Source: Pseudoips prasinana (taxonomy: Eukaryota > Arthropoda > Insecta > Lepidoptera > Nolidae). Taken from it: a stretch of DNA of 64,000 bases. Location: NCBI GenBank assembly GCA_951640165.1, contig OX621252.1, positions 30,401,934 to 30,465,933 on the forward strand. Direction: 5' to 3'. This document shows positions 1-10,590 of this stretch, in pieces. The notes below the pieces were generated by a model, which saw only the letters and a list, made by a program, of their open reading frames with translations, searched no databases and was not told where the DNA came from. A program made the translations under genes and the position numbers. How positions within the stretch are numbered: position 1 is the stretch's first letter; every line of letters begins with the position of its first letter.

Positions 1-248
1 GATTTTTTTTAAGATGTGGGAGCGCTCCACCCAAATTTATTTTATCATACAGAGGTTAGGTGGTTGTCAAGACACAAAGTACAGCCATAGTTTTGGAACT
101 TCGCGCTTTACTTTTAATGTATTTGCAGCAGGCCTAATCATAATACTCCCAATACATTTACGACCCCCGTGACTAGTTTTCCCAACCTTTTGCGAAGCTT
201 CGCGACCTCCCTACGGAGGCTTCGCGACCCCCAGGTTGAAAAACACTG
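1..248. mobile_element. hAT-like transposon terminus (partial)
   Basis: The segment ends at about 248 in a sequence whose reverse complement starts CAGTGTTTTTCAACCTGGGG, followed by GTCGCGA. This is the familiar terminal inverted repeat pattern of hAT (Charlie/Buster-type) elements. The next eight bases, GTCTAAAA, could be the target duplication. The other end lies outside the window and no transposase frame is visible, so this is a partial or non-autonomous copy. Confidence 0.5.
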
Positions 249-944
249 GTCTAAAACACCCTCGTTTTTATTGTACCATGTGTATTTTTAAAAATGTAGA
301 AATAAATACATCTATAATATACATATATAGAAGAGGGGAAGAAGATACATTGTAGTTATGAGTAAAAGAGCAAGACAATAAATAGCTCTTTATAATTTTT
401 TTTTATATACTTAGGAACGGACCACATTTCACTGTCTCTGGCAAAGCATCCCACAGACGCCCGTCTGTGGAATGCTTTAACGGAAAAAGAATAGTCCAAA
501 AATTTGTGGGGAGAAAATTGTCAAGAGTATTTGGCTAGTTTCCGTTGATATTGGCTGCAAAATTAACCAGTAGCTCTTCTGTGTATTTTAGTTTGAGACA
601 AAGCAAAAATCTTATAAGTTGCACGTTTTTGTAGTTACATACAAACTAACAGAGTGTTATTATTATATATTTGCAGAACATGAACTAGATTAACTTTTTA
701 ATCAAACCACGCGATTTGCGGTTTATGAAATATTTCGAAACACAATAAGAAGGCAAGAATGATGTAGAGCTAAAAACGTTAAATAAGATTTCTTTTACAA
801 AATACTGCTTTATTATGTAAAACAGACCTTAGCCAATTTTAGAGCCGCCTAGTGATACGTATATTTATAACGTAGTTAGGGATACCTACGCCAAATCAGT
901 TAAACACAACACCAAGAGAAGAGACAGAGGAAATCTATACGCAT
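249..944. other. AT-rich DNA, no recognised feature
   Basis: No coding frame or named repeat was recognised here. It holds short A/T runs and a small inverted pair near 450-470. Confidence 0.5.
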
Positions 945-954
945 AATTCAATTG

Positions 955-1216
955 ACCGCGAGAGCATCTAGATATGCCTCGCTCATAGCTAGATGCTTTC
1001 ACCGGTCCGTAAGCGATCGGCAAGGTTAAGCAACGAGGCTTGTGGTCTGTCCAGAGGTGGTTTAATTTCTGGGCGTCTCCGTGCTTGGGAGGGCACGTTA
1101 AGCTGTCGGTCCCGGCTGTAGCAATTACAGCTGGGACAACAGTCGCTAAGCCATTGCGGAGGCCTATTGAGGGGCTTGAACAACTCTGACAACCACTGCC
1201 CATACGATAAGTAAGT
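955..1216 (+). mobile_element. 5S-rRNA-derived SINE, intact copy with TSD
   Basis: The head carries 5S-like promoter blocks (GGCAAGGTTAAGCAAC, then a degraded GTCC-AGA box), followed by a body ending GATAAGTAAGTA. The direct repeat AATTCAATTG flanks it at 945-954 and 1217-1226, a 10-bp target site duplication, so it arrived by retrotransposition. Sister copies lie at 48437-48762, 49225-49447 and 50657-50915. Transcription would be by RNA polymerase III from the internal 5S-type promoter (inference). Confidence 0.8.
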
Positions 1217-1259
1217 AATTCAATTGGTTTACAACAAGTAAGTAAATAACTCTTTATAA

Positions 1260-1385
1260 ATACATAGACTCACGCCTGTTTCCCAAAAGGGGTTGGCAGA
1301 GACATGCACATATTTTTGCCTCGTTTACTCTCATTATATTCTTCATACATGTTCGCCTATTTAGGGTACTTCTGACTTGGTCTTT
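1260..1385 (+). repeat. Dispersed repeat shared with 55548-55690
   Basis: The block CATAGACTCACGCCTGTTTC... through TTCGCCTATTTAGGG recurs, diverged, at 55548-55690. A fragment of its start appears reversed near 10928-10955. It is non-coding and the parent element was not identified. Confidence 0.5.
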
Positions 1386-1563
1386 CTTGGGAACATCTAA
1401 GTTTTTATCAAAAGTATTTGACGGAATCTTGCCCTTCCATTTGTACCATTCACATAGACCAGGTACTTATACTTCTTTTATAGGTGTAAATCATTCATTT
1501 CAGTAATTAAATTAAATAAAATGAAATTATAAGCTAAAAATTAGATAAACTACGATACGCTAT
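1386..1563. other. AT-rich spacer / probable 3' region of the retrotransposon half
   Basis: This lies immediately downstream of the minus-strand nuclease half. It may include that element's 3' untranslated end, but no poly(A) or tail repeat is distinct. Confidence 0.3.
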
Positions 1564-2328
1564 TTACCCTAAAAGGCGTCCAATAATCCCTCCGTATCGC
1601 TTATGGGAAAAGTGCCCAGAAGGCTGGCCGCTGGCATTGCCACGCTGGATGGCAATGCTGATCCTCTGACCCAAGAATAGACCAGCCCTCTGATCATGGG
1701 AAGCGTCGATCAAACGTTTAGCTATTTCCCGAAATATTAAGTGTGCGCTTGGGCCCCATGGTCCTAAGGTTTCTATCCCAAACGGCTCAAAAACAAAATT
1801 TGCTGCCAAATTTGTGTATTTGCGCCGTTTAAGGGTTTCCGCCAAAGCAGAAGCAGCGCCTGCAGAACCCGACGTATGGGGAAGATGGGAGGGCGCAAGG
1901 GTGTCGACGCATGTTGCGTCCCACACCAGGGGCCTACCCATCTTCCACGGAACCAATGAGATACCATCGGGTCTCTTTCCATCATGACGTGCCAAGCCGC
2001 TTGGTTCTAGAACCGCTGGGACGTCAACGCTGGAAAGAGCCCGACGGATTATATCATTGATGCTACTGTGGCGTGAGATTCTGCCCGCGCTACGGCAACA
2101 TGACAGACCATGGCGTCCAAGGTGATCGACCGCTTCCCCACACTTACAACGATGCGGAGCAACGCATGAGACACCCAGACGGAGGCCGGCAGCGACGCGA
2201 AAAGTACCGTTGTCCAGCATAGTACCTATGTTGGGCGACGGTAACGCCTGTAACCATAAACCCGACTCCCATTCTCCCACAGCCAGTAGACGGGCGCGTT
2301 CCGCGAGGTTCGTGCATGTATTTACGAG
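1564..2328 (-). pseudogene. Non-LTR retrotransposon C-terminal half: CCHC zinc motif plus restriction-like nuclease
   Basis: The frame is open from 2328 down to the stop near 1564, about 254 codons. In order it holds a lead-in (ERARLLAV... ALPSPNIGT), a Cys-x-Cys...His...Cys cluster (CKCGEAVDHLGRHGLSC) and a nuclease-like block with RPDG followed by VWDATCVDTLAPSH. The PD...D pattern resembles the restriction-like endonucleases found C-terminal to RT in R2-type LINEs. The protein ends with a LFLGQRISIAIQRGNASGQ block common to invertebrate RTs of this sort. There is no RT domain upstream. The frame stops at a 5-bp ATTAT repeat, and the matching RT half lies at 25852-27400 on the same strand. 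It is presumably inactive because it is split. The clade is unresolved. Confidence 0.75.
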
Positions 2329-2411
2329 ATTATATTTCGTCGCTGCATCCTCGAGATTTTCATATTACACAGTAGTACACTCTTCAATGTGCTGGACATC
2401 GAACACTTTTT
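2329..2411 (+). mobile_element. Terminal-repeat block of a TIR element (left junction)
   Basis: It begins with ATTAT, and the block running GTCGCTGCATCC ... TCTTCAATGTGCTGGACATC recurs inverted in the element at 25464-25851 (around 25729-25797). It sits exactly where the retrotransposon frame breaks. This could be the left end of the insertion that split the retrotransposon. Confidence 0.6.
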
Positions 2412-2934
2412 ACCCGACTGCGGGACGCAAAGGGTAATGTGTTTATCAGGCTATGTATGTATGTATGTTCCTTTGAAGCACTATACAGACCAAACGCCTG
2501 GACCGATTTTAATGATTCGCACGTCAATCGATTCCTTTTAGTCCGGAAAGTGTCACTAAAGACATGACGTTAGTGAAAATTCAATATGGCGACTACTGGA
2601 CGCCATATTGTGAAAATTAAAAAAATTAAAGTCAACAAACTATGTCATGTGGGGTATCGTTGAATAGGTATTTAAAAAACATTTTTAGTTTTCTTTCAAC
2701 ATTTTTCGATTTGACCGGCCGTTTAGGGCTATATCGATTTAAAGTTGCGTAACAACTATTCTCACATGTAGGTTTTAAAACAGTAGAAATTTACGATGAA
2801 AAGACGAAAACTTCGTATGACTGGGCGTGTGAGTGTTGATGGACATATACTAAAGTATCTATTAGGTATATTGGACTACCTAAAGTATCTAACGGCTAAC
2901 TTATGACAGATCCCCTCAAATAAAGGACACAATT
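2412..2934. repeat. Dispersed-repeat-like AT-rich DNA
   Basis: It begins ACCCGACTGCG, a sequence also at the outer part of the foldback at 10039-10511. It contains (TATG)n near 2453-2468 and a small inverted pair around 2585-2612 (AATATGGCG ... CGCCATATT). It is non-coding and the parent element is unknown. Confidence 0.4.
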
Positions 2935-3569
2935 AAACCGCGGCCCCCAGTCCCCAGTAGCCCTGCTATTCCCAGCCGTGGTAACAGCCGTGGTTACGGC
3001 AGGGCAGGGGGTGCTAAGAATCCCCGGCAGATTCCGCGTTACCAAAACCGACGACCTCTGGCCCTGGCAACATACAACACACGCACACTGCGGACCGACG
3101 AGAAGATGATCGAACTGGAGGAAGAATTGCGCAGGTTACATTGGGACATAATAGGATTATCTGAAGTTTGAAGAGAGGGGGAGGACACAATAATACTGAA
3201 ATCCGGGAATCTGCTCTATTTCCGGGAGGGGGACCAACTGTCCCAAGGTGGTGTTGGGATCATAGTACACAAGTCCCTCGTCCACAACATACTGAAAATC
3301 AGGAGTGTGTCGACTAGGGTTGCGTACCTTATACTCAGAATTACCAAGCGGTATTCGTTAAAGGCCATACAGGTTTACGCGCCGACTTCGACGCACTTCG
3401 ACGATGAGGTTGAGGTCATGTATGAGGATATTTCTAGAGCCATACATACCTCGAACTCTTATTTCACTGTGGTCATGGGGGACTTTAACGCGAAGCTGGT
3501 TTAACGATTTGGGAATGAGCTGAGAGTGGGGCAATTTGTAACTGGAGACCGGAATCCACGGGGCCAAAT
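2935..3569 (+). pseudogene. RTE-type LINE, APE endonuclease region (interrupted)
   Basis: Translation gives LALATYNTRTLR near 3060, then a block ending IGLSEV with an in-frame stop, then QGGVGIIVHK, LKAIQVYAPTS and VVMGDFNAK. These are successive motifs of the apurinic-like endonuclease of RTE LINEs: N-terminal strand, YAPT block and the GDFNAK catalytic block. Stops after LSEV and after GDFNAKLV show decay. Reading resumes at 4028 after a LINE insertion. The normal role would be nicking target DNA for target-primed reverse transcription. Confidence 0.8.
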
Positions 3570-4027
3570 ATTTTTTTATTTATTTTTACTTTATTGGGAC
3601 ATAAAACAGTTACACATTAGGTATAGTTAAATTATTTAAATATAAATTTTAAGAATAGGTAAACGTGTAACCCACACCAATGTCCGCGAATTAATGTTAA
3701 AAATAGGTAGTAATAAATGCGTGCATTAATTAAGCAGAGAAGTACCTATGTAGGTACTAGTGAGTAGGTATTAACTATAACTATTTTAGTAGTTCAGTAG
3801 CCATTTTTTTGAACTTAAAGTGCGATAGTGCAAAAATGTCCAAATCGTGGAAGTGTGTGTTATACGTTTCCACAATGCGTCGGAGAGGCACCCGTGCGCC
3901 AGCGTGAGTTCTGCACCGCGCGGTGTGGAACAGCCGGGGCACGCGTGCCTCTCGACGCATTACAGTTCTAGGTACAATATAACATAAGTTGTTAGTGATG
4001 TCAGTGCAATCAAACTTGTTATTACAA
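3570..4027 (-). mobile_element. 5'-truncated LINE inserted antisense in the RTE copy
   Basis: The plus strand opens with a T-rich tract (TTTTTTTATTTATTTTTAC), which is the poly(A) end of a minus-strand insertion. The minus frame at 3781-4030 ends with a block like PLRRIVETYNTHFHDLDIF, resembling the C-terminal tail of Jockey/CR1-type RTs. RTE coding stops at ...NPRGQ before it and resumes at MADFMEKEG after it. CAAAT/CAAAG at the two edges may be a degraded target duplication. Confidence 0.65.
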
Positions 4028-5088
4028 AGATGATGGCCGACTTCATGGAGAAGGAGGGACTCTTTATGATGAACTCCTCTTTCAAGATGCCGGAAAACCG
4101 CCAATGGACCTGGGTAAGCCCCGACGGGAAAAAAAAAACGAGATAGACTTTATCTTGTCGACGAGTAGACAGACGTTCAATGACGTCTCAGTAATCAATA
4201 CGGTTAAAACCGGGAGCGATCACCGACTGGTGAGAGGCTCATTGAATCTAAATGTCAAGCTCCTGAGGTTCCGACTGATAAAGTCTACGCTCCGACCTTT
4301 ACCCATCTACATCCAAAACCCTGAACCCTTTCAGCTCGAATTGGAAAACCGTTTCGAATGCCTAGCAGATTGCGAGGAAGTGGACTCATACCACGACAGG
4401 CTCGTAGAAGCTGTCCATACGGCTGGGTCTAAGGTTTTCAAGGCCCACCGTACAAACAGAACCAAAAAGATGTCTGACTATACCCTGCAGCTTATGGACG
4501 AAAGACGGAAAATGGTTTTGACATCCTCTGATGATGCTACCAGATACCGGCAGCTCAACAGACGGATCTCAAAGTCTTTGACTCGCGACACGCGTCAATT
4601 TAATACAAATTGTATTAAAGAAGCTATTGAGCGGAACAAAGGCTCTAAAGTGTTTGCAAGAGAACTATCTGTTAGACAGAGCCAACCGACGAAGCTGAAG
4701 ACTGAGGATGGCAGAATCGTCACGTCTAGACCTGAGTTGCTGGGAGACATCGTGAGGTTCTACGGACAGCTGTATACGAAAACCCAATCACCTGTCGATA
4801 GTTGTGCCTCAGATTCCAGAGCACGACTAACCCAACACTTACCGACGACATCCCGGACGTCATCCTGTGTGAGATAAGAATGGCTCTCAAACAGCTTAAG
4901 AACAACAAGGCGCCTGGTGATGATGGAGTTACGGCAGAGCTTCTGAAGGCGGGTGGTACACCAATCCTACGGGCCCTTCAGAAGTTATTTAACTCCGTCA
5001 TACTAGAAGGTCAAACGCCACAAGCATGGCACAGGGGTGTGGTGGTGCTCTTCTTCAAAAAGGGCGATAAAACCCTCTTGAAGAATTA
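4028..5088 (+). pseudogene. RTE-type LINE, end of endonuclease to early RT domain (truncated)
   Basis: Reading resumes as MADFMEKEGLF... and WTWVSPDGKKKNEIDFIL, the RTE endonuclease end with the SDH motif present as GSDHRLVRG. It continues through the linker (4180-4790) into early RT motifs after a frame change near 4800, with LKNNKAPGDDGVTAELLKAGG and AWHRGVVVLFFKKGDKTLLKNY. Coding similarity stops abruptly at about 5088, where RT motif 2 (RPISLL...) should follow, so palm, thumb and C-terminus are missing. Confidence 0.8.
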
Positions 5089-5245
5089 CATTGAGAAGGG
5101 TCATTTTTGCTGGTGTCCCATACCATTTCAGGAAGCACACTTTCCCAGCTTCTGCAACATCACTATGGCTGGAGCTTGGGTTGTAAAAGATCTTTGCTGC
5201 TTCCTTAATAATTTCCCAATTTAAATACAATTTACAGAAACCCAC
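5089..5245 (-). pseudogene. Short coding fragment of unknown element family
   Basis: The minus frame reads LNWEIIKEAAKIFYNPSSSH, then SDVAEAGKVCFLKWYGTPAK. It resembles, from memory only, a block in uncharacterised insect proteins encoded near transposons (Ser-His-x5-AG-x3-FL-x2-YG pattern). No start or downstream continuation exists. It abuts the broken RTE directly. Confidence 0.35.
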
Positions 5246-6066
5246 CTTGCTTCTTCTAAACGTTGCTGATGTTGTATCGTAGTCGGTAAATGAGTGTAAG
5301 AAGAGGATGTGTTCATATCCATGCTATTGCATCTCATTTTTTGTCATTCATTCATTCATTGTCATTTTTCAGTTGCGGTTTGGTTGCGTTTCCTACAGTG
5401 AGCATTGAGCGAAAAGCAATCTTCATGATGTTTTTCCCGCCTAAGCTCAGTTATCTGCTGTTACAAACAAACGCGATATCTTACTGTTACCGCCCTTACC
5501 TCGTGGAGGTACTCCCAGCTTATGTTAAAATAAATTTAGAAATAATTCGGGCATCAGGTAATGGTCATCACGTTGAATAACTCATCATCATCTTGTTCTC
5601 ACTAATTATGCTAGTGGGTTTGAATTTCGCACTTAGTCCCGATGAGGACCATTGTATGTGAGCCATGACGGCCTACACTCCATCCAGCACACCTCCCTCC
5701 AGAAGCATATCAGGTCTCCTAAACTTCTCAAGGCATCTGTAATAGTTCCGCTGAATAACTTAAATTATCTATATTTCTGGAGCATGTAGCTCATAAACGA
5801 ATGGAAATATGAAAAAGTATATGAGATCAAAGTTATAGTGAATTTTGTAAGCTTTAATGTTATCTTGGAATATTTTTTGCTAAAACGCAACTTTTTAAAG
5901 ATATTAGCAAAAAACCTAAAATTGAGGTCTTTGTCCCCCCTCCCCCTTCCTCCCTCCACCTAACCTCCTAGACGTCAGGACTTTTAGTATGTTTTCCCTC
6001 TAAGTACTCTGAACAACTTTCTGAAAATATCCCTTAGGTTCCCGCTCACGCACTCTATATCCTCCT
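5246..6066. other. Anonymous AT-rich DNA
   Basis: No gene recognised. The open frame at 5290-5580 shows no family motif. A pyrimidine-rich run lies at about 5933-5960. Confidence 0.4.
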
Positions 6067-6633
6067 TTGACTCATTCCTTAATCGGACTAATAACAGTTG
6101 ATCGTTATTGTGACTGGAAATTGCACATTGATCAAAATGCATCAGAACTAATAGGTTTGTATACGTTTTGTCACGACTTTGCAAAACAGCCTTATTACCA
6201 ATCGATAGCATCTCTCGGGTACTTTGGTTCTATCCTGAGGTATGGTATCTTTTAATGTTTTTAAACTTTCGCTATTTGTACACATATTTTTTATATACTG
6301 TGGACACGGGTCATAATCGCGATAAATATATAGGCAAATCATTACCTTGGTTACCCGACGTATGGTACTATGGGGCAATTCAACAGTAAATCGAGAGCAT
6401 TACTATTTCAAAAAAAATGTGTTAAAGCAATTACAGGTACTCCTCCGTTTGTCTCATGTAAATCATTGTTAAAAGGACTAAAAATTATGACTAGTGTGTT
6501 TGTACATTATTCAAATTGGTGTATTTGTGAAAATGCAGCCACAGTATTTACTAGAGCTAAAGATGTTTTTCCTCGCAACATGATAACTAATACAACGAAA
6601 AAGTTCCTATGCTGTATATGTGAAAGTGTATAA
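6067..6633 (+). pseudogene. LINE (Jockey/CR1-like) RT C-terminal remnant, split by an insertion
   Basis: The plus frame gives TVDRYCDWKLHIDQ near 6090 and YFGSILRYGI near 6220. After a 112-bp insertion come SKSRALLFQKKCVKAITGTP and a tail ending TKKF. These match the post-catalytic region of Jockey/CR1-type RTs (thumb, LRYGI..WG block, QKKCVRAI block). Frameshifts and the insertion make it dead. Upstream RT motifs are absent. Confidence 0.65.
6240..6367 (-). mobile_element. 112-bp retrotransposed tail element with 8-bp TSD
   Basis: GTATGGTA occurs at 6240-6247 and 6360-6367 around an insert at 6248-6359. The reverse complement of the insert begins GTCGGGTAACCAAGG and ends near AAGTTTAAAAACATTA. 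It aligns with 58755-58870, where a longer copy also has a TSD. A shared 3' end with different 5' starts is the signature of LINE-style truncation. Confidence 0.75.
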
Positions 6634-6963
6634 TAATAATAATAATAATGAATTTTTTATTCAAGAAATAATGTATACAAAATTATATCTACTTACTTTT
6701 AAAATAATTAATACTACTACAATTTGTGCCTGTACTAGGTTAAACCTGTACCACAGGCGTTCTAACGGCTTAAAGGGTATACTTATTCTTTATTAGAAAA
6801 TTAAACAATATTTAATTATACATACAAATTCAAAAACCTAAGATATAATGTTTAAAAAATTAACTTATTTTAGAATACTAAATAATCCCTCAGTCTCATC
6901 ATAGCTCAATATTTGTAAAAAATTGCTGACTATTTTTTACAATTTGTATAGTTAAGGTTATAA
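6634..6963 (-). mobile_element. 3' untranslated region of the minus-strand LINE
   Basis: A (TAA)n run at 6632-6649 marks the 3' tail. The AT-rich stretch between it and the RT frame is non-coding and belongs to the LINE at 6964-9431. Confidence 0.5.
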
Positions 6964-7671
6964 TTATATAGATAGTGACTTATTTATTTTATTGTAAAGA
7001 TATGGTCCGAGAAAAGGATAAAATCTGTTTGTATAAATAAACTTTGACTCTGATGCACTAGTGCAGATAATATCTTTCCGTCTCTTGGTGTTAGTAAGGT
7101 TAGCATTGTAAGTGAGTGTTGTGTGTTGTTTTAAAATTGCACGTTTAATAAATAGTTGGCGGACAGTTAAAACGTTGCATTTTTCATACAGAAGGCTCGT
7201 AGGAAAAAGGAAAGGTCGAGAAGTTGCAACTTTTAGTATTGCTCTTTGGGCACGTTCAATGGTTAACATTAATGTTTTTGGAGCACCACCCCAGGAAGTA
7301 ATGCAGTACTGAATAATAGATTGACATAATGCCTGATAGACTAGTCTAATCAATTTCATATCAGCAATATGCCGTAGCTTTTTAAATACGAATATGAGTT
7401 TCCGTACACGATTTGACAAGGCAAGGATATGTTGTTTAAAAGATAGAGTTTCATCGATAATAACACCAAGGTACTTCATGCTACTTGTGTTAGCAATAAC
7501 TGGACAGTCGCAAGGAACCAAGGGACTGGGACAATAGTGTGCATATATGTTATCTTGTTTAGGAAGTCTGTGGTTTTTACGCATGCAAATATTTATAAAC
7601 ATTGTCTTTTCAGCATTTAATGTTAGTAGATTATTTCTATTTCCATTTATTTTTATTATATATATTTCCAT
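6964..7671 (-). pseudogene. LINE RT thumb and C-terminal region
   Basis: The 235-codon frame continues the RT frame at 7656-8531. It holds LTLNAEKTMFINI, MKYLGVIIDETLSFKQHI, LRHIADMKLIRLVYQALCQS and a final block NRFYPFLGPYLYNKINKSLS. This order matches Jockey/CR1-type LINEs after the YADD motif. The junction with the RT frame is a frameshift. Confidence 0.75.
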
Positions 7672-8531
7672 TTATTTATTACATTAAACCCATGTTGTGC
7701 GTAATATTGAACCGCAGTAGTGTTTGGAGCAGAAAAAATTAATGCTGTGTCATCAGCATAGGAAATTACTTTTCCATGGTCTAACTTTAAGGTACACAGG
7801 TCATTTATGTAAATCAGGAATAGGGTAGGGCCCAGTATACTCCCTTGGGGGATTCCAAAAGCAGGAATTTTTACGTCCGTACTGATGAATTGGTCAATTT
7901 TAACACATTGAGTACGGTCATTTAAATAGCTTGTGAAGAGTTTCAACTGGGTGCCCCTAATTCCTAATGCCTCTAACTTGGATAGAAGGTTAGGAATAGA
8001 CACGGTGTCGAATGCCTTCGCTAGATCAAGGAAAATACCAGTTACTAGGTTCCCTTTTCCCAGTTCCTCTGTGACAAAATCAGTTAAATGTTCAACCGCG
8101 TCTGATGTGGATAAATTAGCTCTAAAACCAAATTGCATGTTTGAAAGCAAAGAGTTCTTTTCTAGATATAAGACACGTCTATTGTTTATTATTTTTTCTA
8201 GAATTTTGGAAAAGGAAGGTAGTAACGAAATTGGCCTGTAATTAGTTACAAGATCCCTACTCCCTGATTTGTGAACGGGAATAACTACGGCTTTTTTGAG
8301 GCATTTGGGAAAAATACCATCAGAGAGGCAGGTTTGAAAAATTAAAGTTAAAGGAGGGACTAGGATGTGCTTAAATCTTTTGAGAATATTATTACTAATG
8401 CTATCCCAACCCGCTGCGCCACTGTTTTTTAACCCTACAATAATTCGTTCTACTTCAGATTCATCTGTGTCAAACAGAACAAAAGATTTCCCACTATGGA
8501 GTTGAGTCCTTGTAGAAGAATAACCAGTCAA
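7656..8531 (-). pseudogene. LINE reverse transcriptase core (YADD)
   Basis: The 291-codon frame carries most RT motifs in order: GWDSISNNILK, VIPVHKSGSRDLVTNYRPIS, QFGFRANLSTSDAVEHL, GIFLDLAKAFDTV (first catalytic Asp), GIPQGSILGPTLFLIYINDL and VISYADDTALIF (catalytic YADD). The catalytic residues are intact but a frameshift lies just past YADD. The endonuclease lies upstream on the same strand at 9052-9431. Confidence 0.85.
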
Positions 8532-9113
8532 GTTAACGTTTTGCTCTTTTATTTTATCCCCGAGTTCCTTTCCAACGTTTGCAAAGAACTAATTAGCGTT
8601 GTCAGCAGCGATAATCGGTGAGGAGTGAGTGCGTAGTAAACTTGAAGACGATTTATGCTGGTTAGAAGAAAAGGTAGTGGATTTTATAACTTTCCAAAGT
8701 TGTTTACTATTTGTACCTGCTTCATGAAGTTGATTTTTGTCAAACTCAATTTTAATTTTTTTCAACTAGTTATTACAGAAATTTCTGTATCTTTTGTAAG
8801 ATAATTGTAATGTATAATTATGTGGAGATTGCTTAACTCTTTTATGTAATTTATCTCTGTGACGTATACAACGTAAAAGGCCCGGTGTGATCCATGGCTT
8901 AATGTTAATATTTTTCCTACTCAATCTAATTATAGTTGCATTACGTAAAATTGCTTCTTGCAATTTATTAATCACGTATAACAATGCCGTATTAGTATCA
9001 GCAGAATAGTAAACTGGGTCAAAATTAATATTGCACAAATCACATTCAAGGTTACACATGTTTGTGTGATTTTTGTTGCGATTGCATAAACTGTTTACGC
9101 AGCGATAATTCAA
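8532..9113 (-). pseudogene. LINE linker between endonuclease and RT
   Basis: The 8766-9113 frame has INIKPWITPGLLRCIRHRDK, then LHKRVKQSPHN...YKRYRN, the W-I-T-x-G-L-x-x-x-I block typical of the region between APE endonuclease and RT in Jockey/CR1-like LINEs. Stops and frame changes between 8532 and 8766 show decay. Confidence 0.7.
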
Positions 9114-9431
9114 GTGTAGTTAGAACTGGATAGTGACCAGTTATTGTGGCGTTGATAACAAGGGTCAAGCTTGGTAATTTAGCTTTAAGCAAGACGTGAT
9201 CTAAACAAGAACCACTCTGGTGTGTTGGAAAAGTGTGGGAAGGCAAAAGCCCATGAAACGCACTTAAATTAAGGTAGTTTTCCATCACTGCATCGATGTT
9301 TTCAGGATTGATGTTTATGTTGATATCTCCAGTTAAAACAATATTTTTAAAGGAGGAGAGAGTTGAGAGTATTGTATTAAGAGAATTATGAAAAGAATGA
9401 AAATTTCTAAAAGAAGGAGGTCTGTAAATAA
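9052..9431 (-). pseudogene. LINE APE endonuclease, C-terminal half (5'-truncated element)
   Basis: The frame from about 9431 reads RPPSFRNFHSFHNSL, then NIVLTGDININI (GDxN catalytic block), SGSCLDHVLLKA and ITGHYPVLT. In the last block an ITGH tetrapeptide stands where SDH is usual, removing the Asp. The endonuclease N-terminus and ORF1 are missing, so the element is 5'-truncated at about 9431. Total remaining length is about 2.8 kb. Confidence 0.7.
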
Positions 9432-9530
9432 TGCTTTGCCGCTAAGTATTAGACATTTTTCAGCGGCAAAGTTCAAAAACCAACTCAGACTGTGGCTCCT
9501 AGAAAAATCATTCTATTCAATCAAATCAAA
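9432..9530 (+). pseudogene. Second LINE RT C-terminal scrap
   Basis: The plus frame reads ALPLSIRHFSAAKFKNQLRL, then WLLEKSFYS, the terminal block of Jockey/CR1-type RTs. It abuts the 5' truncation point of the minus-strand LINE. A related ending is at 28910-28999. Confidence 0.6.
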
Positions 9531-9532
9531 TT

Positions 9533-9735
9533 TTTGACTGCACGTGAGGTGCAACGGCTAAGGCAGTCGCGTTGCCGCTTCATGTCGCGGGTTCGAGTCC
9601 CGCGCCGGACAACTACTTGTGTGACCCATACATAGTTGTTCTGAGTCTAGATGTAATTTGTGTCCGTCTATTATATGTTGTTAAGTACCCTGCAACACGG
9701 GGATTAGATTCCATATTGCAGGGGTTGTCTTTAAA
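9533..9735 (+). mobile_element. tRNA-headed SINE
   Basis: The head GACTGCACGTGAGGTGCAAC...GGTTCGAGTCC contains an A-box-like and a canonical B-box sequence. It is followed by the body ACTTGTGTGACCCATACATA...TCTGAGTCTAGATG...GTGTCCGT. The head matches those at 30270-30335 (reverse), 53092 and 58640. It will not fold as a complete tRNA, so it is a SINE and not a tRNA gene. Confidence 0.75.
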
Positions 9736-10038
9736 AAAAACTGTGATTTATTTAATTAATTATATTATTTGTGTAAAATTTGACATATAACAATCACACA
9801 TTTCGCATGCTGTTTATGAGTAAAATTGATGAGACTAACCTAATAGTAAGACCACCACTGTACTCTATTTTAGTGAAATAAATAAATGAATGAGTAACAT
9901 TTAATAACTAAATCTAGATAATGAATGATAAAAATATAAAAAAAAAACATAAATATTAAGAACAAAAATTATAATATATACTTAATGTGGTTAACTTATT
10001 TTTGAAACTAGCTAGGAACTCATAACTAAAAAGTACAA
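9736..10038. other. AT-rich DNA, no feature
   Basis: A-rich non-coding sequence lies directly outside the foldback's left arm. Confidence 0.4.
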
Positions 10039-10511
10039 AATAAAAAAAATATTTAATAAATAAAAAACCCGACTGCGTAAATAATGAACCAAACTACGTA
10101 CATAGACAAAGAACTGAAAAGAAAAAAACAAGCACATAGATGGCTGGTGGTCTAAAATTATATAATGTAATGTTTAATGAATACTATTGAAGAAAATAAA
10201 ATATATTCTAATTATGGAACATAACAACTGAACAGTCGGGATCCATTGACAAATTAGATTGGCTGTCGACCAATTGATCCCGACTGTTCAGTTGTTATGT
10301 TCCATTATTAGAATATATTTTATTTTCCTCAATAGTATTCATTAAATATTACATTATATAATTTTAGTTAATCCATCCATCCATAAGCCATCTAACCATT
10401 AATAAGCCATCTATGTGCTTGTTTTTTTCTTTTCAGTTCTTTGTCTATGTACGTAGTTTGGTTCATTATTTACGCAGTCGGGTTTTTTATTTATTAAATA
10501 TTTTTTTTATT
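10039..10511. mobile_element. 473-bp foldback element (long palindrome)
   Basis: The left arm (10039-10243) and right arm (about 10275-10511) are inverted copies over about 205-235 bp. The arms begin AATAAAAAAAATATTTAATA, then CCCGACTGCG, GAACCAAACTACGTACATAG and so on to CAGTCGGGATC. The loop is about 30 bp. The right arm carries a short extra (ATCC)n-like insertion. No coding sequence is present. Confidence 0.8.
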
Positions 10512-10590
10512 AGAGCTTGCAACATTAAAAAAGACAAAATGTCAACGCCATGTTGCCGCCGCCACCTGGATGTCATCTCATTCACTTTTA
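10512..10590 (+). mobile_element. Internal fragment of the 25.5-kb TIR element family
   Basis: GAGCTTGCAACATTAAAAAA... through GTCATCTCATTC is the reverse complement of about 25654-25722. In the 25-kb element this stretch directly adjoins the terminal block seen at 2329-2411. The left end at 2.3 kb and this piece may therefore once have been contiguous. Confidence 0.6.

Noticed and set aside
9540..9605. tRNA gene
   Set aside because: Has A and B boxes but a poor cloverleaf and continues into a SINE body; the same holds for the heads at 30.8, 44.3, 48.4, 52.9 and 60.2 kb.
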